A stretch of DNA of 64,000 nucleotides. Origin: Isoetes taiwanensis (Eukaryota; Streptophyta; Lycopodiopsida; Isoetales; Isoetaceae). Shown one piece after another: positions 55,000-64,000 of this stretch. The DNA lies in assembly GCA_021234155.1 (NCBI GenBank), contig JAJEKV010000008.1, forward strand, positions 11,152,740 to 11,216,739, written 5' to 3'. The stretch's first letter is position 1. The number at the start of each line of letters is the position of its first letter. A program made the translations under genes and the position numbers. The notes below the pieces were generated by a model that was not told where the DNA came from, did not search any database, and saw nothing but the letters and a program-made list of their open reading frames with translations.

Positions 55000-57795
55000 T
55001 ATTTTTTTTATCAACTGGCTTCCTAGTTCATCACAAGCATACAACCCAATTTCCCGAATTTTTGGAGAAGGTCTAGATCAAAGAGTTAGCATTAGAATGG
55101 TCCGGGCAGCCCGTTGTCTGGCACCCGAGCTGGCACCCTTCCCCAAGTCAAACAAGGCCATAAGCTTGCATGGCCGTGATATGGAGCAAGCACGGGGGAG
55201 TGGTCCATGACGAATGGGTTATTGGAATTATGGCAAATGCTATGTAAATGTTATTCCTAAGGTCACCTAATAATATAAAGGGGCATATCATAACATAGCA
55301 TTTGGATGTGAGAAACCATTGATATTTGTGGAAGGGGTCGAGGCACTATCATTGGGATGATTATTGGTTGAGAAAAAGATCATAGATAATGTCCCATATG
55401 ATAAGTCATATAATCTAATTAAAGGCAAGGAGATATTTTGAAAAAAAAAAGCACCTGCTAAAAAAGGCTAAAGTCGCAGAGAGATCTATAAATAGAACCG
55501 AAACTTCAGTTGGATATATCTCCGCAATCAGAACTCCGATTGAAGCGACCTTTAGCTCATTGGAACCGGCTCGGAGTCTAGTTTCCGAATTGGGCAGCAC
55601 ATTCCGTAGTTCATCCATATGAGAGAGTAATGGCCGAAAACGTGACAAGGGGTCACAGATCGCTGCCATAGCGACTTCACATATCTGCAATTGTTTTTAT
55701 GATGTGTGGCTACTTGGAGTAGCTAGATTAGTCTGGAAGGCTAATAAGCCAGATGCCAGAGCTTTGTATTTGCCATAGAGCACTTGTGTTTTGCCATAAC
55801 CCAGTGGATCCGGTTGGGTGGTTAATGGTGCTGCCATATCAATTGTGCATGAATAAACTTTCTTTAGTCCGGAGTTCTACTATTTCATTACGGTTCTATG
55901 ATTCTTTGTTGTTACAACTTCCCAAATATACATGAATCGTATCAGGCCGCCTCACAAGAGGGGAGAGTCTGGTCCCTAGGAGGCGGGACCCAAAAAAGTT
56001 CCCGAGGCAGTCTTTCCTAGCAGCGCTCCCATGGGGGGCCATACGCTAATGACCATCCTCTTGGAGATCGATTCCCCTATCTGACTGTGATGCTCCACAC
56101 CAAATATATGATGCCCCATCGTACATCTCACAGGAAATCCCCCATCCAGACCTCCAGTCACATGGGCCCTCCGTCTATCCCACACCCAAGATATCTCTGG
56201 TGGGGGAAGGGGACATGAAGATATCTTGCGTGCCCTTCCCTTATGGGCTCCTATAACAGCGGAAGCATAACATAATGTCATCACTAACAATAACAATACA
56301 TTCAACTACCTTGAAGGGTAGCATATCCATACAACCATAGATACATCAAAGATAGCAAAGATGCGGTAAAACATATGAACTCCTACCCAGGCTCATACTC
56401 GTAAGGGAGGTCGACTGATGGCTAGGCCTTAAGATAGAGCAGACCGAGATATAACAATGGAGGGGCTAGCTATAGACAATGGCTAGGGTTGACCACTCCA
56501 CCTGCCCCTCCTGTGCATACTTTGCAGATGGGCTAAATTGGGCTCTGGCATGACTATAACCTGCCGGAGATGTAGTCTCATGGTATCACCCATTGGGACT
56601 ACTATGGGTTGCATCTCTCCGGTCCGATGAGGTAGGAAGAGTTGCATCTCCCCTTCCGGAGGACTAGTGGCTTCATGGGTAGCTAGAGGATCGTGGCGAC
56701 GCACGTCCTTACCCGACTGAACTCCCCAAAACAAGAGCCAGGCCGACACCTGCAACTCTTGAGAGTCAGGGCAACACCATTGACCGAGGAAGTGTCGGAT
56801 TCATACCCGGCCCACATGAAGTGACCGATTATAGGTCTAGCCCACTATGGGTCCCCAGTAGCCGCGCTCAGCAGGGACCTCTCTTCACTTTTCCACTAAC
56901 CTCATTGTATGGTGCTAAGTCACTCCATAGCCCCCGTAGCCGGGTGTTCCTATACAAAGGCCGCAACTAATAGGAACTAAACGGTTTAAACTAGGAGCAT
57001 CATCTAGTAATGGCCACTACGTCACTATCCCCCTTCCCAATACACAAGAGGTGCAACATAAGATCAACCATCATCGTACATCAACATAATCATGATAAAT
57101 AATGAAAATAACATCTAATCTACACACATGAATCTACCTACTTGTTAGGGTTCCTTGAATAGGGTTTGAAACCTAGACTGGGAGTTCTAGCAAGGCTCTA
57201 CTAGCAAGATAAGATACTAGCTCATCTGGAATCCTAGGATCCAGATGATCTACCTATGAATGTACTTGAATACCTGCTCCGGACGAACTCCCTCCAACTC
57301 CTGGGGTCTCCATGACTTGCTGACGAGTCGGGATGGTTCCTCCTCCCTCTGATGAGCGCATTGCCTTGGGGGTGTCGATCTGAGTTGTGCCGCAATGAAT
57401 GGTATTCGAAACGGAGTTCCGAGCGAAGAACTGTTGGAGCCAAAAAATGGCCTAGGGTTAGGGCTAGGGCATTGATAGGTTAGGGATCCATATCGCTGCC
57501 ACATGGCTCCAGTGGGGTGCTTCCATGTGGCGGGTGCCCAATAAGGTGAGGCCATGTGGAAATGGTTCTATACCTAAGGTTGGCTAAGTTATATGAATAA
57601 TTTAGTCATGCTCCCTTTTCCACCTACTCTGGTGTACAAGGCTACTAAAGTAGGCTTGTATAGTGATGTGGCCCATAAATATACGTATTTATAGCGTATA
57701 TTTCAGGGGAACGTTCTCCCCCCTTACGATAATGTTGTCCTCGGCATTACGCTAAGGTGATGAACCTGCAACAACCTTGCAAAGCTCGCAACATG
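55000..57795. other. LTR-like non-coding region
   Basis: No gene seen. 55803-55825 is repeated inverted at 19644-19667. The block at 55.70-55.94 kb looks like an LTR end. 55.94-57.6 kb is GC-richer with TATAGGTCTAGCCCACTATG-type sequence typical of gypsy LTRs, but no paired LTR was found. Confidence 0.35.
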
Positions 57796-57800
57796 AATAT

Positions 57801-57945
57801 AGAATAGAATAGAATAGAATAGAATAGAATAGAATAGAATAGAATAGAATAGAATAGAATAGAATAGAATAGAATAGAATAGAATAGAATAGAATAGAAT
57901 GGAATGTTTATTAACGTTCACGGAAGCCCGTAGGCTATGTATTCT
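57801..57945 (-). mobile_element. LINE 3' end with a 100-bp (AGAAT)n tail
   Basis: 20 perfect AGAAT units (57801-57900), then GGAATG and TTTATTAACGTTCACGGAAG CCCGTAGGCTATG, the reverse complement of the LINE terminal module. It abuts the gypsy remnant to its right. Confidence 0.75.
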
Positions 57946-57959
57946 TGCACTTCTACCAC

Positions 57960-59760
57960 AAGCTATTGTATATTTGTCAAAGTTGTTGAGAAACTTCCAC
58001 TTTGGACACTAGATTGTGCCACATATCTGGGGTCAAGCATTGGTAACCGTAACTAATCATGAAGGGAGACATGTTCGATGACTCTTGCTTCGTATCATTG
58101 TACGCAATTCGACTAGATGGATGTAACCGGCCCATTTGGATTGCTTGTTCCAAATGTAGTTTCTCAACATGTCCTCCAAATTTGCACATTTGTCTGCAGA
58201 TGATAAACATAACTCCTCCACACCTTGGTGCAGATCGTATTGAAAAAGTCTTGCCAAAAGGCGCTAAAGAACTTTGGATCTCTATCGGTGGTGATCGCCC
58301 TGTGCATTCCATGCAATCTAAGAAGTCTCATTGGTGGATAACAAGGCTAGATCCAAAGATGTGTCCATGTTGTGCCCTTTTTGATAACTTATCTACCACA
58401 ACCCTCAAGGCATCAAAGCTCCTTGTTGTCCTTGGAAGGCCTGCTCTGAAATCCATGCTGACAACTTTCCACTTGGCGTCTGGCACTGCCCAAGGTTTCA
58501 AAGCTCCCGGATTCGAAGTTGTTCTGCCTTTGTCTGCTGACACAATTGACATTTTTGGATATACCTGACTATCTGCTTCTTCATGTCCGGCTAGAAGTAG
58601 CTACTTGTAATTTTGAAGTAGGCCTTTATAAATCTTGCATGGCCGATAATATGGCTATTATACGTGTTAAGATTAGCTTCCTTACTCCTAATGCTTCAGG
58701 TATGCATAGTTTGTTCTTATGATAATATTGCCTTCCATTTTAAAATGTTTGAAGGTCTCTCTTTCTTATCCATATGTGCCTGAACTCCGTTCTAAAGGAG
58801 ATGGCTTCTTCTATCTTCTTGCCAAATTTGCTTATCAATGTGGAGATGGCGTTGCAAAATGATACTTCAAAAGCTTGCCAACAAGTGGCGCCATCTTAGC
58901 ATCTTCAAGGCTCTCCTCCAATGGACTGCATGCTCCTCCATTGATTTGCTGTAGATCAAGATGTCGTCGAAGAAAAATTGATGACGAACTCGTCTAAGAA
59001 ATCTTTGAAGATGTCATTCGTCAAGTGCCTAAAAGTTGTTGGAGCATTCAATAGATTCAGGGACATTACTATGAACTCATAGTGCCGATACCGCGTTTTA
59101 AAGCGGTGTTATAAATATCTTCCCCTTCATCCTTATTTGATGATTGCCCGACCTTAAATTGATTTTATAGAAGAATCTCTGATCCATTACGTCATCTGCT
59201 TGTTGGGCCGCCAATGCTTGATATACATCTTCCGACTTCCATCCTGGCCGAAAGCATCCCCAAGTCGAGCAACTCCTACAACTGCTTCTTGAGCTCTGCT
59301 AGCTCGTGAGTGCTCATTCTATAAAGAGCTTTGCTTGTCAGCTCTGCATCTGGTGCAAGAGTGATCTCAAACTCCATCTCTAGAGCAAAAGCTCTCAAAT
59401 TTCATCCAGAGATTCTTGATTAGCTTAGCAATCGGCCAAGGCAACTATTCTGAAATGACATCTTCCTTCTTACTCTTATTGTCAGGGTCGACGACTTGTA
59501 GCTTAAGTATATGCGACCTCATCCCTCATGATGCACTTAATTGCTTTGTTGACATGCATTGCGCGACTGAAATTACTTAACTTTAATTGTAAGGTGCTTG
59601 CCCTTTGGCGCTAGGATAGACATCTCTTGCTTATGATAATCAATTATTGCCTTAGCCGGCTTTAATATTCCATATCTATTATGAGGTCATACTTGCCGAT
59701 GTACATAACTTGACGTCAATGCTTGACTTTGCTCTACTTAAGTTCATTCTTATTCCTTTG
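57960..59760 (-). pseudogene. Ty3/gypsy RT and integrase remnant
   Basis: Minus-strand blocks. Near 58985-58925: FFFDDILIYSKSMEEHAVHW, where F-F-DD replaces the usual YVDD. Near 58.60 kb: YIQKCQLCQQTKAEQ (integrase zinc finger). 58552-58328: PWAVPDAKWKVVSMDF then FDALRVVVDKLSKRAQHGHI (integrase core, first Asp). Near 58.29-58.10 kb: AITTDRDPKFFSAFWQ (second Asp) and NPNGPVTSI. The RNase H region expected between RT and integrase is largely missing. Many stops. It ends against the LINE tail at about 57.95 kb. Confidence 0.7.
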
Positions 59761-59845
59761 GTGCTGCTAATTTTTCAGTCTTGCCATACTTACTGACCTA
59801 GATTTAGACTTAAATTCCAATAAAAGTGAATATATACATGAGGGA

Positions 59846-60239
59846 TCAGTCATTAGAAAACATTTCATACAATAAAGAATGAAATACCTGTGGTATATCA
59901 AGAAACTGGATTGCTTGATGTCTTTTCTTTCTTACATCGCTGTATTTAGGTGAAACCTTGGTGTTGTTTAACCAAAATTGGATGACTAATTGCTTTGTAT
60001 CTTCGTCCAAACAATCAGATCTTCTCTTTCTACCTAGTAATGCCATATAGTTGTCTCTTTCTTCTGCCTGCAGCATATGATAAATTTTGAGGATGGCAGT
60101 TCAACATTTTTGAAGCAACTCCTTTTTCCTTCAATTCCCCATTCTTCCCAACAATCATGGATAAAACAGAGTGCTTGGCTGCCAACTTGTCACTGCTATT
60201 AGAAGATTTAACCTCTTCTAATCCATCTTTGAGATTCAA
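59846..60239 (-). pseudogene. Transposase-like copy 3, second half of N-terminal region
   Basis: Reads LKDGLEEVKSSNSSDKLAAK and HSVLSMIVGKNGELKEKGVA at 60239-60080, then in the next frame GRKRRSDCLDEDTKQLVIQF and KVSPKYSDVRKKRHQAIQF to about 59880. These align with NDKLAAKHSLLSMIVGENGK and TSPKYGDVGKK of copy 2. The upstream part continues at 62067-62430 beyond an insertion. The catalytic core is absent in this copy. Confidence 0.65.
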
Positions 60240-62029
60240 GCATAGGAGCGATGGCGGCTGTTAGGGCGCAGTAGGGCTGCAGCGGCGGCCGCCCGAGCAG
60301 AGGTTTTTTCTTCGATTCTAAGGCGAGGCTGGAGGTGCAGCGCATCCTTGCAACCATGATGATTATGCTCTCTTGTTGCTGGTAATCTGTGTGGTTTCAT
60401 TTATGTCTTAGAACAGATTTGGATGTGGAAAGATAAGGCCGATATCTTCGCTTTTATCTCTGTTCTTGGTTTATTTAAGCCATAGTGTAGATCAGATTTC
60501 TTGTTGATGAAGGGACCAGCATTTTTGTGGACGTAATATTGGATGATGTCTGTCGTAGTGCATATAGCCAGGTCTTCAGGATGGATGTGTGGAGCTTATG
60601 TTATGGTGATTGCCATGGCATTTTGCAGACCCTATCCGGTATCCATAAAGGTTTTATGCACCTGCTTGGTAAATGCTGCTCTCATCTTTCAGTCTCAGGC
60701 TTTGGTTCAGAAGGCTCTGTCATTAGCTGTGATATCATATTAGAATCTACCCGCACCACTGCGGTATGGGCCTGCACTCATTGCAGGGTCCTGGTTGGTT
60801 CAGTTGTGATGCTTATAGCTGGTAAATGGTGGTGACTTCGATATTAATATGGGTGAAAGCATTCAGAGGTTTAGGTATTGCTAGAGCAGTTTTTGTTAAG
60901 TTGTTTTGAAGCCCTGTGTTTTTGTGGGGTTCCTCCTGTATGGTTCTTGTTTGGTGGCATACTTTAATAAGATTTTCTTACAGCTTGGCAGTTTTAGTAT
61001 TAAGTTTGTCTTTGCATTTTCGTTTGGCTGGTGCTTTTCCTACTCTTGCAAAAGCAAATCAGCATAGGATCTGATGGGCCTTGAATTTATTAAGCCGGCA
61101 TTTGAAGCTTATCTATTCTATGTGGATGAACCTTTGTGCAAGTGATCATTTTGCGCAGGATTTACAAGAAAATATTGCGGGTGGGGAACTTCATATTGTA
61201 AATCATGTTTTAGATGATGGTAAGTTCTATCCAGGTGTGGATGCAGTGATGAATTTGGCATTGACACTCTAAGTTTGAGTCAGATCATTAAAGTTTTGCT
61301 TCTTTTCAAGACTATGCTGAAGAAACTATTGCTTTAGAAGGGTGTTCAGATAGGCCTGTGCTCTCCTGTCCCAGCCAGGAGAAGCTCTATGTGAGATTTC
61401 TATAATCCATTGTCTCCGAAATGGCTACCTGTAGTATTAGGGGACGAGAGGCCCCTGATATATGCGCTTATGGCTCTAGGGGTGACAAGACCACGAGGGC
61501 TAGATATATATGAGTTAGTTTTGGCACTTCGATCCTAGGGCAGTTTTGCACGAGGTGATGGTTAGAGAAGAGGTAGAGCAAAGGCTCCCATAGTACCTGG
61601 CTGTCACTTGAAGCTGCTATTTTCGGGGAGAAGCTTCATCAGGATCATGAGTCAGAACTGATGGATTGCTAAGGTTGTTCTGCTGCCAGTGGTGATTGGA
61701 ATTGTTTCATAGAGTTTGGACTTACAGTGCAATAGCTTAGGGCCGGTTTTTTTTTAGGTTAGTGGGGGATGGTGGTGGTTGCATAAGTAGCTGATTGTAG
61801 GAAATTGAGGAATTATCTTCCGTAGTACTTGATTGTTGGGAAGAGGCTGTGGCCATTGCTATAGTCCTTTCTGGAAAAGTGGTGGCCCCCATAGTACTAA
61901 TGAGCAAGGAAGAGGTTGAGAGAGCTCCAATAAAGTACTGCATTAGCTGGTTGTGTATCTTTCTGTGCTCTTCACTAAATGGGTGAATAAGGGCTTATGT
62001 ACCATCTATATATCAACAAAAATTTCTTA

Positions 62030-62066
<37 letters not shown>
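60240..62066 (+). mobile_element. Poly(A)-tailed insertion of 1.8 kb
   Basis: It begins near 60240 with a GC-rich start (GGCGGCTGTTAGGGCGCAGT) and ends TTTCTTACCCTC plus about 29 A residues (to 62066). It splits the transposase-like reading frame: SEAVVKRSL lies just right of the A tract and LNLKDGLEEV just left of the start. No clear target duplication or coding domain was found; the longest frames (e.g. 61081-61272) are unrecognised. It may be a processed transcript copy or the body of a non-autonomous retroposon. Confidence 0.6.
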
Positions 62067-62067
<1 letters not shown>

Positions 62068-62430
62068 AATGAACGTTTCACCACTGCTTCTGAAGGTAGC
62101 CCAATCACAGGTTTAAACAACCCCAATAACCTGTTGTCTTGCAAGATCCTGGAAACCAATACCTCTCTTTGACCAGAAGATAGAGAATTGGCTTCATTTC
62201 TAAAAGCATTCAACAACCTTTTCTGCTCTTTTCCTGATTTTTTTGGTGATACACCTGGAATATGATTTGCCATTCTCACTGTTGACAATATCATTCTCTG
62301 TCACTTCATTCAGCATGTCATTCAGAGTATCTTGTTCAACCATTTTCTGCCTCCCTTTGTCAATTTCGGTTTCACCGTCCTCATTTTGGACATCACCCTG
62401 AGTCATTTTGTCCATACGTTTAATTTTCTT
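62067..62430 (-). pseudogene. Transposase-like copy 3, first half of N-terminal region
   Basis: Reads MDKMTQGDVQNEDGETEIDK, then, after a frame change near 62.23 kb, KAFRNEANSLSSGQREVLVS and LGLFKPVIGLPSEAVVKRSL up to the poly(A) insertion. FKPVIG...K matches FEPAIGNRRKQFSKD near 7650-7690 in copy 2. Confidence 0.5.
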
Positions 62431-62561
62431 GTGCCATGTCCCTACTACTATGAAACCTGATATGCATGCAAAGACCCGGCAAGAACTTGAAATTCTTTTC
62501 TTGGTTTTAGATTCTTAGACCGTAGATTGGAGGGAATTTGCTTGCTTGGGGATGGATTGGA

Positions 62562-63109
62562 GGGTGAAAGCATGCTAGGGTGTACCATCTAAAGTACTTT
62601 TTAGGGAGTGCGAAACTACCCAAAAAAAATACCCAGCACTGGGTACTGGAAACTTGCATAAATGCCGCAATAAACAATAAGTTTGAGAGTTAATTCATTT
62701 ATTTTAGTCTCTGATAGTGTAGTACCATAGATTGACATGTTATTGACCTTCAATCAAAAACATTTGATTCATTTTAATGGAAAGAAAAAACAGAAAGTAC
62801 CAGTTTTAGAAGTACCTAGTAGAGATACTTTTGAAGGTTCAAAAAGTGGTACATTGTAGTATGCTTTTACCCTGGAGGGAATTTGCTTAAATCAGAAAGA
62901 ATCCAGTGGTTGTATCCAAAATTTCGCAACAACCGTCGGCCGCTTCATGTTATGATGACAAACAACCAAATATATTCCTTTTTTAAATATATATGACAAG
63001 CACGTGGCCTCCTACCATACATTCAAAATTACATAAAAAATGGGGTTTCTAGTGCAAAATAGTACATGAATTTAGAACTAATGTATGATACCCTAGCGTG
63101 TTTTTACCC
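62562..63109. mobile_element. Possible MITE with TIRs like the 11-kb transposon
   Basis: GGGTGAAAGCATGCTAGGGT at 62562 and, inverted, GGGTAAAAACACGCTAGGGT at 63109 agree at most positions, and both resemble the 11-kb element's end GGGTAAAAGAAAGCTAGGGT. The interior (0.55 kb) has no coding sequence. Flanking 4-mers differ (TGGA and TTCA), so no target duplication supports it. Confidence 0.45.
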
Positions 63110-63139
63110 TTCATCAACCCCCAATTCCTTATTTAGATT

Positions 63140-63905
63140 CTATATCTTTTAAATCCTTAGCATCCTCCACTTGGAACACGCTTCATATTTTGCATCACAA
63201 TTTTATTACCGACTCTTCTATGGCAGTAAGCGAGACTATATCCTTAAATTTCTCTTAAAACTCAACAATTTTGTGGTCATCAGTGCTTTTCCACACTTGA
63301 ACTAGTCTAAAAGAGGTTTTTGTTTTCCATCCTATAAGTTTCAGATCTTCTGCTAGATTCTTAGCGACCTGAAGGAGTTCAGTCATAAATTTTTAAGGGC
63401 TTGATTCTTTAAACTGCAGCAATCTTCCTTGGAGTGTCCTGATTTCTCCCTTATTATTTTCTGCATCAAAGGTCAAGTTCTTGAAGTTTATGGACCATAT
63501 TCCAGACTAGATCTCTATCACTGGCAAATCCTCCCGTATATTGTTGTTCTAGCCTCAGAATTTCCTGTTGACAGGCAAGAATCTATCTTTCTTGTTTGAT
63601 ATCCATGCATTCTATGGCGGCATTCTGCTGATCTCTTATAATGTCAAAGGCCATTGTTAGATCCCGCATTTTCTGCCATGTCAGGTCTCTTTTTTCCTCA
63701 AATTTAAAGAAAGCAAGAGGATATGAAGATTCGGCCCCAAAGAAAGTTCTTGGCGAGTTTCAAGTCCAAAAATCCAACAGCAGAGCTGGAATATAGAGGG
63801 ATCTGGTTCTACAAAAAGAAAAATGTCCAAGAAAGAGTGATTCTTTCCATGAACCATTTCCAAAAAACCAGTGTTGTTGATTGCTTGGATCAATTTCCAT
63901 CCTTC
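63140..63905 (-). pseudogene. Coiled-coil-like coding remnant
   Basis: On the minus strand, codon-like reading runs MTWQKMRDLTMAFDIIRDQQ, ILACQQEILRLEQQYTGGFA, then NLTFDAENNKGEIRTLQGRL and VAKNLAEDLKLIGWKTKTSF with a few stops and shifts. The heptad-like pattern suggests a coiled coil. It may correspond to the coiled-coil part of the transposon's second gene near 15.1 kb, but the sequences do not clearly align. Confidence 0.35.
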
Positions 63906-64000
63906 TATAGAGAAAGAAAGAACCCCCAGAAGATCCCTATCATTTTCCTCCCGAAATTTAAAGAAACCTATGCTAGCTCTATCCCTAATAGCAGAAAAAA

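Noticed and set aside
60527-61272. Short plus-strand ORFs in the poly(A) insertion
   Set aside because: No recognisable motif, and composition and length are consistent with chance.

Overview
This window is a transposon-crowded stretch of a plant nuclear genome. The one clear host gene is an intronless pentatricopeptide-repeat (PPR) protein with a complete DYW editing domain at 43.8-46.2 kb, minus strand. PPR-DYW proteins are typical of land plants. The mix of many LINE families, Ty1/copia and Ty3/gypsy remnants, simple-repeat tails and a DNA-transposon family whose protein resembles sequences I associate with animals suggests a non-seed vascular plant, most likely a fern. That assignment is an inference.

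Layout. 1-1.2 kb: 3' part of a five-exon gene with a C/H zinc-finger motif. 1.4-2.7 kb: three different minisatellites. 2.7-6.7 kb (-): a DDE-type transposase-like gene with spliceable introns. 7.15-18.22 kb: an 11-kb DNA transposon with 23-bp perfect terminal inverted repeats and TACT on both sides. It carries a decayed second copy of the transposase (+) converging on a decayed gene (-) with coiled-coil, zinc-finger and Ulp1-like (C48) protease parts, and a LINE ORF1-only insertion lies inside its right end. 18.3-36.6 kb: nested LINE and Ty3/gypsy fragments, a TIR element carrying a small coding fragment, and short LINE 3' ends with simple-repeat tails. 36.6-40.2 kb: AT-rich, no convincing gene. 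40.26-42.42 kb: a very young 2.16-kb LTR element (187-bp LTRs that read as identical, AACCC target duplication, initiator-Met primer site, polypurine tract) whose interior is one intact 545-aa ORF with an N-terminal CCHC knuckle. It interrupts a tetratricopeptide-like reading frame. 43.8-46.2 kb: the PPR gene. 50-53.9 kb: a copia element that has lost gag and its primer site. 54.1-55.0 kb: an inverted duplication of an LTR-element 3' end. 57.8-59.8 kb: LINE tail and gypsy remnant. 59.8-62.4 kb: a third transposase copy split by a poly(A)-tailed insertion. 62.56-63.11 kb: a possible MITE with TIRs like those of the 11-kb element.

How the parts work together. The transposase-like copies at 2.7-6.7, 7.4-10.6 and 59.8-62.4 kb belong to one family, and comparing them reveals introns, frameshifts and conserved motifs. 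The LINEs share a short 3' terminal module followed by (TTCTA)n or (TTCC)n tails, so they seed microsatellites. The LTR element encodes no polymerase and must borrow one in trans. Apart from the PPR gene and possibly the gene at the left edge, nothing here looks like a working host gene.
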